NCBI RefSeq assembly: GCF_015207035.1
Contig: NZ_JADEXQ010000051.1
Location: 1 to 45,638 of the forward strand
Direction: 5' to 3'
Length of the DNA: 45,638 nucleotides
DNA from: Romeriopsis navalis LEGE 11480
GTDB lineage: Bacteria > Cyanobacteriota > Cyanobacteriia > Leptolyngbyales > Leptolyngbyaceae
Shown: positions 40,701-45,638 of the stretch, piece by piece
Layout: each line of letters begins with the position of its first letter
Position numbering within the stretch: position 1 is the first letter of the stretch
Program-made: the position numbers and the translations under genes
The notes under the pieces: model-generated
What the model was told of the DNA's origin: nothing
The model's input: the letters and a program-made list of their open reading frames with translations, nothing else
Databases searched by the model: none

Positions 40701-41641
40701 TACTTAATTTTGCCGATTTCCCGTCCAATTTTTTCAATGTCAGCGTAATTGTCATTTTTGGTCGAGATGAACTTTTTAGCGGAAAATAACTTCAGAATTT
40801 CCGCTTGGTCTTTGTCCTTTGGATTGAGTTTGAGGAAGGCTTTTTTCACTTTCTTCGCTGTATCATCGCCAAAGCGCTCTTTCACCGAAGGGCTTAGCAC
40901 CCAGTGATAGTCGTAGTAGGTTGGCGTCACATAGATGATATAGACATCATCAGTATTGATACTGCCATTCTGGATCTGCTGATCCCAGACTTTGCTATTC
41001 AGTGCCCCGACTTCATAGGTGCCTGCTTTGACGAGCTCAATCGTCGCATCGTGATTTTTGGAGAATCCCGGTTGTTCCCCCTTAAAATCCTTCAGCTTCA
41101 CCCCGGCTTTATTGAGGTAATACTGCGGCATTAACCGCCCAGAAGTTGAGGTCTCACTACCAAAGGTAAATGACTTACCCTTCAGCCGATCCAGGCCATA
41201 AAAATCCCGAAACCGACTGATACCGGATGACTCATTGGCAATGAATACACTACGAAATTTCTCATCGACCGCCCGCTGCACGATCGCCTGCGAACCTGGC
41301 ACCTGTAACCGCGCTTGGACACCCGTTAGCCCCCCAAACCAAACCAAGTCTAAGTCACCCACCTTAAACGCCGTAACGGCGGCGGTATAGTCTGTGACCG
41401 GCTGGTAAACTACCTTTAGATCAAGTTCTTTAGACAAATAGTCAGCCAGCTTACTGTAGAGGCGCTGGAGTTTCTCGGGATTCTGGTCAGGGATTGCTCC
41501 GATTGTCAGAACTTTCTTATCTTTGGGCCGGCGTTGCGTTTGACTAGAGCTAGTTTTGCTACCTTGAGGTCCACCAGCACAGGCCGGTAGTGACAGTAGC
41601 AGTAGACCAGCGACTAACAGGGAAATCTTTTGTCGAATCAT
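40700..41641 (-). CDS. PhnD-like lipoprotein, substrate-binding (putative selenate/phosphonate type)
   Basis: A 313-aa lipoprotein starting at ATG 41641 (a GTG two codons upstream is possible). A signal peptide ends in lipobox LPAC (Cys21). The mature protein has the PhnD fold signatures VLTIGAIPDQNPEKLQRLYS, DYTAAVTAFKVGDLDLVWFG, SVFIANESSGISRF and FGSETSTSGRLMPQYYL. As I recall the families, the GAIPDQNPEKL start and WFGGLTGVQARLQ favour the group annotated as putative selenate-binding rather than classical phosphonate PhnD. It is the first gene of the transporter operon. The substrate is not proven; phosphite, phosphonate and selenate are all possible. Confidence 0.88.
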   Translation of the reverse strand: MIRQKISLLVAGLLLLSLPACAGGPQGSKTSSSQTQRRPKDKKVLTIGAIPDQNPEKLQRLYSKLADYLSKELDLKVVYQPVTDYTAAVTAFKVGDLDLVWFGGLTGVQARLQVPGSQAIVQRAVDEKFRSVFIANESSGISRFRDFYGLDRLKGKSFTFGSETSTSGRLMPQYYLNKAGVKLKDFKGEQPGFSKNHDATIELVKAGTYEVGALNSKVWDQQIQNGSINTDDVYIIYVTPTYYDYHWVLSPSVKERFGDDTAKKVKKAFLKLNPKDKDQAEILKLFSAKKFISTKNDNYADIEKIGREIGKIK

Positions 41642-41655
41642 AATCACACGATGCC

Positions 41656-41862
41656 CTAATCTTCTTCCCTAACCTTTACCGGGTCAGGAGTTAAGGTTTT
41701 AACAGCATCTATTCGTATCACTTTCCGGATACCCCTGTCTATCATCGTCAGGCCGATTTCCTGAAGTCGCATCAGATTTTCGATCAAAAAAGTCAGGAAA
41801 GCCCGATCGGTTGGAGAAGATATGTATAGCGGTTCGATGCTTGCCTCGCCGAATAGTTGCAT
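41656..41862 (-). CDS. Possible small hypothetical protein upstream of transporter operon
   Basis: A 68-aa frame starting MQLFGEASIEPLYISSPTD and ending with a charged tail, with an alternating hydrophobic pattern like a small alpha/beta protein. It stops 14 bp before the lipoprotein gene. No ribosome site is visible, and the frame extends upstream into the TPR gene on the other strand. No family is recognised. It may be a chance frame in the promoter region. Confidence 0.3.
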   Translation of the reverse strand: MQLFGEASIEPLYISSPTDRAFLTFLIENLMRLQEIGLTMIDRGIRKVIRIDAVKTLTPDPVKVREED

Positions 41863-41926
41863 TAAAATTGATACGGAATGAATGCAACCACAATCCCTAA
41901 CTACCTCCGTTTTCCTGGAATGGCCC

Positions 41927-42505
41927 ATGTCCCCATTACTGAATCGCCTAGCATTGACCACGATCGCGTTCATCACAATTAGCAGTTTCCAGCCATACAG
42001 TCAGACGGCGATGGCGCAAACGTATCAGACTGTGAAGCAATCGCAGCAATTCTTCAAACGCGGCAATAAACTGTATAAACGTGGCAAGTTTGCGGCGGCG
42101 GCCACGGCGTTTCAGCAAGCAAAGCAGCTGCATCCCACCTTTGATCATGCCTACTCCTTGGGGATGACGTATCTCAATTCGCTACAGAATGCGAAAGCTA
42201 TTCCCGTGTTTCGCGAGGCGATCCAATTGGAGCCAAATCACCGTACGGCCCCCTTTGCCTACAGCCATATTGGTAAAGCCTACTTAAACCTGCGGCAATA
42301 TGCCAAAGCGATCGCCGCTTATCAACAAGCCACGATCCGGTTGCCCAAAAACACCTATTTTCACGAAAATCTAGGGATTGCCTACCATCTGAACGGCCAA
42401 TTCCCGCAAGCAGTGCGCGCCTATGAACAAGCCCTTAAGCTAAAACCGAACAATCCTGATATTCGCAAGGTTTTGGAAAAAGCGCGAACGGGTCGTAAAC
42501 CTTAA
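41927..42505 (+). CDS. Secreted TPR-repeat protein
   Basis: A 192-aa protein starting at ATG 41927 with a signal peptide (MSPLLNRLALTTIAFITISS, cleaved near TAMA-QTY). About four tetratricopeptide repeats follow: FFKRGNKLYKRGKFAAAATA, AYSLGMTYLNSLQNAKAIPV, AYSHIGKAYLNLRQYAKAIA and FHENLGIAYHLNGQFPQAVR. These form a helical scaffold for protein-protein contacts in the periplasm. The frame extends to ATG 41882, but the shorter start gives the better signal peptide. The partner is unknown. Confidence 0.82.
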   Translation: MSPLLNRLALTTIAFITISSFQPYSQTAMAQTYQTVKQSQQFFKRGNKLYKRGKFAAAATAFQQAKQLHPTFDHAYSLGMTYLNSLQNAKAIPVFREAIQLEPNHRTAPFAYSHIGKAYLNLRQYAKAIAAYQQATIRLPKNTYFHENLGIAYHLNGQFPQAVRAYEQALKLKPNNPDIRKVLEKARTGRKP

Positions 42506-42570
42506 ATCATTGCCCCGAATATTTGCAGCCAAGCTCAACCCCTCACTGCAATGCGATGCCTGAGAGACGC

Positions 42571-42592
42571 TAGGATATTAGGACATATCCTA
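42571..42592. promoter_or_regulatory. Inverted repeat upstream of folC
   Basis: TAGGATAT (42571-42578) and ATATCCTA (42585-42592) form an 8-bp dyad with a 6-nt spacer, 21 bp before the folC ATG at 42614. It may be an operator or a leader hairpin close to the ribosome site. Confidence 0.3.
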
Positions 42593-42613
42593 TGTTGAGT
42601 GTTCGATTTGTCT

Positions 42614-43936
42614 ATGGCTGTTACTGATGCCGATATTTCAGAGTTTCTTCAGCAATTTGCCCGATTTGGTGTAAATCTGGGATTAGAAGCTAGTGAGCAG
42701 TTACTAGAAGTCTTACAGCATCCCCAGGACCGAACACCGATCGTGCATGTTGCGGGCAGTAATGGTAAGGGTTCTGTCTGTGCCTATATTTCTTCGATTT
42801 TGACCGCTGCGGGTTATCGGACCGGGCGTTATACCTCACCGCATTTAGTCAGCTGGACTGAACGGATCTGCATTAACGACCAACCGATTGACCGGGCTGA
42901 CCTATGGGCCACGCTAGAACAAGTCAAAGCCGCGATCAATCCAGATAAACCTTCACCCACGCAATTTGAAGTTTTTACGGCGGCAATGTGGCTTTATTTT
43001 GCACAACGGAAAGTTGATGTGGCGGTGATTGAAGTGGGGCTTGGGGGACGGCTCGATGCAACCAATATTACTGATGAATGTTTGGTTAGTATTATCACCT
43101 CTGTGAGCTTAGAGCATACGGAACGGCTCGGCGATACCCTCGCAAAGGTTGCTTATGAGAAAGCGGGAATCTTGAAGAACGGTTGTCCGGCAGTAATTGG
43201 CGAACTGCCAGAATCTGCTTTAGCCGTTGTTAGCCGCGCGGCATTTGATCGCTTTTGTGCCACGACCTATCCCACACCGGCGAAGGATGTCGGTCAAGGG
43301 TCATGCTTGTTTGAAGGGATGGAAACCTATGAATTTGATGATTCAACGGTGATGTATGCAGCGCAGGAAATTCAGTATCAGCTGCCCCTAGAAGGTGAAA
43401 TTCAGCGGCATAATTCGGCATTGGCGATCGCCGCAATTCAACGGTTACATGAGCAAGGTTGGGAAATCAGCGATACCGCTATCGTCAAAGGGATTGCCAA
43501 TACCCAATGGCCCGGACGGTTGCAGTGGTATGACTGGAAGGGGCATCGGATCTTAATCGATGGGGCACATAATCCGGCCAGCGCCCAGGTGCTCAGTTCC
43601 TTTGTCGCCAACCATAGTCGTCAGTCACGGCATTGGGTGATCGGGATGCTCTCAACGAAGAACCATACAGAAATTTTTCAATCCCTGCTGCAACCGGGTG
43701 ATTCCGTTTATTTCGTCCCGGTTCCTGAGCATAGTTCGGCAGCATTGCCAGAACTTGTTAGCAATGCTAAACAAGTTTGCCCCGATCTAAAATCCGCTGT
43801 GGTGTTTAATGATGTGCAATTAGGACTACAGGCAGCGACGATCGAAGCCAAGCATCAAGACCTCGTTATTCTCTGCGGCTCACTGTATCTGCTCGGTCAC
43901 TTTTTTGAACAAGAAGCCTCAATCCAGTCGCCATAG
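42614..43936 (+). CDS. folC: Bifunctional folylpolyglutamate/dihydrofolate synthase
   Basis: A 440-aa cytoplasmic ligase that adds glutamate to (dihydro)folate, in the Mur ligase superfamily. Motifs: P-loop VHVAGSNGKGSVCAYISS, TSPHLVSWTERI, FEVFTAAMWLYF, VIEVGLGGRLDATN, SLEHTERLGDTLAKVAYEKA and the C-terminal RILIDGAHNPASAQVLSSF. The length is normal. ATG 42614 is preferred; an upstream in-frame GTG at 42599 would add five residues. It is convergent with the nuclease gene, with a 62-bp gap. Confidence 0.95.
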   Translation: MAVTDADISEFLQQFARFGVNLGLEASEQLLEVLQHPQDRTPIVHVAGSNGKGSVCAYISSILTAAGYRTGRYTSPHLVSWTERICINDQPIDRADLWATLEQVKAAINPDKPSPTQFEVFTAAMWLYFAQRKVDVAVIEVGLGGRLDATNITDECLVSIITSVSLEHTERLGDTLAKVAYEKAGILKNGCPAVIGELPESALAVVSRAAFDRFCATTYPTPAKDVGQGSCLFEGMETYEFDDSTVMYAAQEIQYQLPLEGEIQRHNSALAIAAIQRLHEQGWEISDTAIVKGIANTQWPGRLQWYDWKGHRILIDGAHNPASAQVLSSFVANHSRQSRHWVIGMLSTKNHTEIFQSLLQPGDSVYFVPVPEHSSAALPELVSNAKQVCPDLKSAVVFNDVQLGLQAATIEAKHQDLVILCGSLYLLGHFFEQEASIQSP

Positions 43937-43998
43937 TCCAGGCAATTTAATAGGAGTTCTGTCCACGTTATGCCTGTCATACCTGAACCAGAGCGAAG

Positions 43999-44805
43999 TT
44001 AACTCGCCTCTAAGCCAAAGGTCAACTGCAACCCGCGTTTCACCGCCGCATTTTTCGCTGGCAAGGGATTTGGCTCGCGACTGACCGCCGCACAATAGCG
44101 CGAGAATGAACATTGGGAACAGTGCTCACCTGGCGTCGGCTGCCAACTATCTTCTTGTCGTAGCTGTGTCGCCAACTGCGAAATCGTCCGCTTGGCTAAC
44201 CGCTTATGCCGCTGTGTGGCGCGATATTGCACCTTCTCGCCAGTGCGGAGAAATAATAGACTCAAATACTTAAGCTGTTCGCCATAGGTCTGCTCCAGCG
44301 CTAAGTAATACAGGCCGATTTGCAGGTCTAAATCTTGTGGATCAGGGAGCTGCATGATCTTCGCCGACTTATAATCAATCAGCTCTAAACCGTCGGGGAG
44401 AAAATCAATCCGATCATAACGCCCACCAATTTGAAACTCTAAATTCTGGACTTCCAGCGTGGCTTGGATTTTGCCCTCAACGGCAAGGGGTTTGCGCAAA
44501 ACATCTTCGACCCCGATATAGCGATCGTAGTAAGTATCGAGGATGGCTTTGCCTTCGCGAATCTGTTGCAACGTCATGCCTTGGGACTTTTCTTTCCAGC
44601 AACGATGAAACCAACGACGATCGGGAACAGCATCATGGTAATGCCAATCGCGGTGGCATTGTGCCAGCGTTTTATGCAGTGCTGTCCCTAGCACTGCTGC
44701 AGCGAAGTATTCATTATTTTTTACCCGCTTTTCATAGCGCAGGTAATACGAATAAGCGCAGCGTTGGTAAGTCCGCAGCTTTGTTGCCGAGATTGGGTAC
44801 ACCAT
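43999..44805 (-). CDS. PD-(D/E)XK nuclease, RecB/Cas4-like with probable Fe-S cluster
   Basis: A 268-aa nuclease. N-terminal ISATKLRTYQRCAYSYYLRY and GTALHKTLAQCH (His of the motif) are followed by the catalytic core GGRYDRIDFLPDGLELIDYK (Asp, then D-X-K), a Q-x-x-x-Y helix (LQIGLYYLALE) and the C-terminal cysteine cluster HCSQCSFSRYC. With the N-terminal Cys this gives the four-cysteine iron-sulfur pattern of AddB/Cas4-type exonucleases. It is a solitary gene; no CRISPR genes are nearby, so a general DNA repair role is the better guess. Confidence 0.9.
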   Translation of the reverse strand: MVYPISATKLRTYQRCAYSYYLRYEKRVKNNEYFAAAVLGTALHKTLAQCHRDWHYHDAVPDRRWFHRCWKEKSQGMTLQQIREGKAILDTYYDRYIGVEDVLRKPLAVEGKIQATLEVQNLEFQIGGRYDRIDFLPDGLELIDYKSAKIMQLPDPQDLDLQIGLYYLALEQTYGEQLKYLSLLFLRTGEKVQYRATQRHKRLAKRTISQLATQLRQEDSWQPTPGEHCSQCSFSRYCAAVSREPNPLPAKNAAVKRGLQLTFGLEAS

Positions 44806-45075
44806 AACCGCAAAATATCTGATAAATCAGGGATGACAAGGGGGAGCGATAGCCATTACCGCCGTGATACCAAATTGATGCCAATTCAGCATTGCAGGCG
44901 GTGATGGCTAACTGTGGTAGGGAGGCATTCACGTGAGTCGTGAAGTTTTCCGATTTGTGCGAACCATTCGCACGGTATTCGTTTGGTGGTCTTAGTCAAA
45001 GGGCAGTCAAATCGCAAGGCCGCAAACCTTGCAACTCGGCACCACTGATGACTACTGGCGAATTCGTTGTGACAA

Positions 45076-45294
45076 CTAATCAGCGTTTGAACAACCAAAC
45101 AAAGAATCTAAGTAGATGCGCGCTGCCTGACGATCGCTACCTTGCTCTGGCAGGCGATTCTGCAACAGAAACAGCGAGATTGCCGCCGAGAATACGCGGT
45201 CTTGATCCCACTCAGGGCGGGTATCTAAGAATGTTGCGAGGGACTGATGCAAAGTATCGGGAATCTCAACAAACAAACTAATCGGCATATCCAT
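45076..45294 (-). CDS. DUF2811-family small protein
   Basis: A 72-aa protein starting MDMPISLFVEIPDTLHQSL, then PEWDQDRVFSAAISLFLLQN and ARIYLDSLF, the signature of DUF2811, a cyanobacterial family of unknown function resembling small ribbon-helix-like proteins. ATG 45294 is chosen because the longer frame to 45387 has an N-terminus unlike the family; GAGG lies ~10 nt upstream. The gap to the nuclease gene (44806-45075) contains only a short hairpin, GTGCGAA-cca-TTCGCAC (44957-44973). Confidence 0.85.
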   Translation of the reverse strand: MDMPISLFVEIPDTLHQSLATFLDTRPEWDQDRVFSAAISLFLLQNRLPEQGSDRQAARIYLDSLFGCSNAD

Positions 45295-45638
45295 GGACAG
45301 AGAACCTCGCGAAAAAACAGGTGACGAACGACAGAGGTAGAGATTGACTGGTGGTAGATAGCCAATCAGCGCAAAATCACGCAGCACAAATCCGCGCCAA
45401 CTCTAGCGAAGCAAACCACCCTTTCCTCCAAGGAGTAAGGCCGATTGCTTGGGCGTGGATTTCGTGGGTTTATCTTGCGCGATCGTTGGCCAAAATTCAA
45501 CATTTTTTTCCGTGCCGTTTTTTGTCAGAAATTGCTCATCCGGCACGAAGGAATCGGGGTTTCAGTCCACTTTTTGTTACATAACTTTACAATAAATCTG
45601 GTTTTCACATCCTGTTTAGTGGGGGGGGAGGGTTTATC
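45295..45638. other. Non-coding end of window
   Basis: The last 344 bp contain only short, unconvincing frames. Near 45575 the sequence becomes AT-rich (TTACATAACTTTACAATAAA), resembling a cyanobacterial promoter region, and a run of nine G precedes the end. The likely reading is the upstream region of a gene beyond the window. Confidence 0.4.

Noticed and set aside
43999..44805. Cas4 function for the PD-(D/E)XK nuclease
   Set aside because: The cysteine pattern also fits AddB-like and general RecB-family nucleases, and no CRISPR array or cas gene is present.
44886..45281. Frames on both strands between the nuclease and DUF2811 genes
   Set aside because: No ribosome sites and no recognisable pattern; the plus-strand frame is antisense to the DUF2811 gene.
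45610..45638. Poly-G run at the end of the window as a regulatory element
   Set aside because: Short homopolymer at the window edge with no context to interpret.

Overview
The window is chromosomal DNA of a cyanobacterium. The evidence is the abundance of HIP1-type GCGATCGC / CGATCG palindromes, and several gene families that are mainly or often cyanobacterial: DUF2811, DUF2997, a protein kinase-AAA-PAS-histidine kinase giant, a fused CheB/CheR sensor, and a C39 peptidase ABC exporter with an N-terminal regulatory-like domain. I see no rRNA, tRNA, CRISPR array or complete insertion sequence.

Layout. 1-4.5 kb: a decayed HNH fragment, an AraC-type regulator divergent from a three-gene operon (NAD(P)-binding protein, DUF4345, DUF1772), a MAPEG-family membrane protein, and a translationally coupled pair of a 93-aa protein and an HNH endonuclease. 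4.7-12 kb: a NACHT NTPase with a long pentapeptide-repeat tail (possible NLR-like defence protein), an FtsH-type protease lacking the usual first membrane segment, a small membrane protein and an Hsp70-family protein. 12-27.3 kb: signalling genes. These are a 2599-aa Ser/Thr kinase/AAA/GAF/PAS/histidine kinase/receiver protein, a secreted Arg-rich protein, a CheB/CheR/HisKA_2 sensor gene split by a 13-bp tandem duplication, and a receiver-PAS-histidine kinase.

27.35-36.5 kb is the most interesting segment. It looks like an uncharacterised RiPP (ribosomally made, modified peptide) locus. One strand carries a 95-aa precursor with a double-glycine leader and a very basic Gly/Ser/Arg core, an APH-like kinase, a HopA1-like lyase (together resembling the LxmK/LxmY-type Ser/Thr dehydration pair of class V lanthipeptides and thioamitides), a DUF2997 protein and a membrane-anchored GrpE-like protein. 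The other strand carries a small helix-turn-helix protein, a C39 peptidase/ABC exporter, an HlyD adaptor and a PpiC/SurA-like protein. The logic would be: make the precursor, phosphorylate and eliminate on Ser, cut the leader at Gly-Gly, and export.

36.7-45.6 kb is mostly housekeeping: murF, a three-gene PhnCDE-like ABC importer (phosphonate- or selenate-type) with a double-length permease, a secreted TPR protein, folC, a PD-(D/E)XK nuclease and a DUF2811 protein. Family assignments come from reading motifs by eye; no database search was run.
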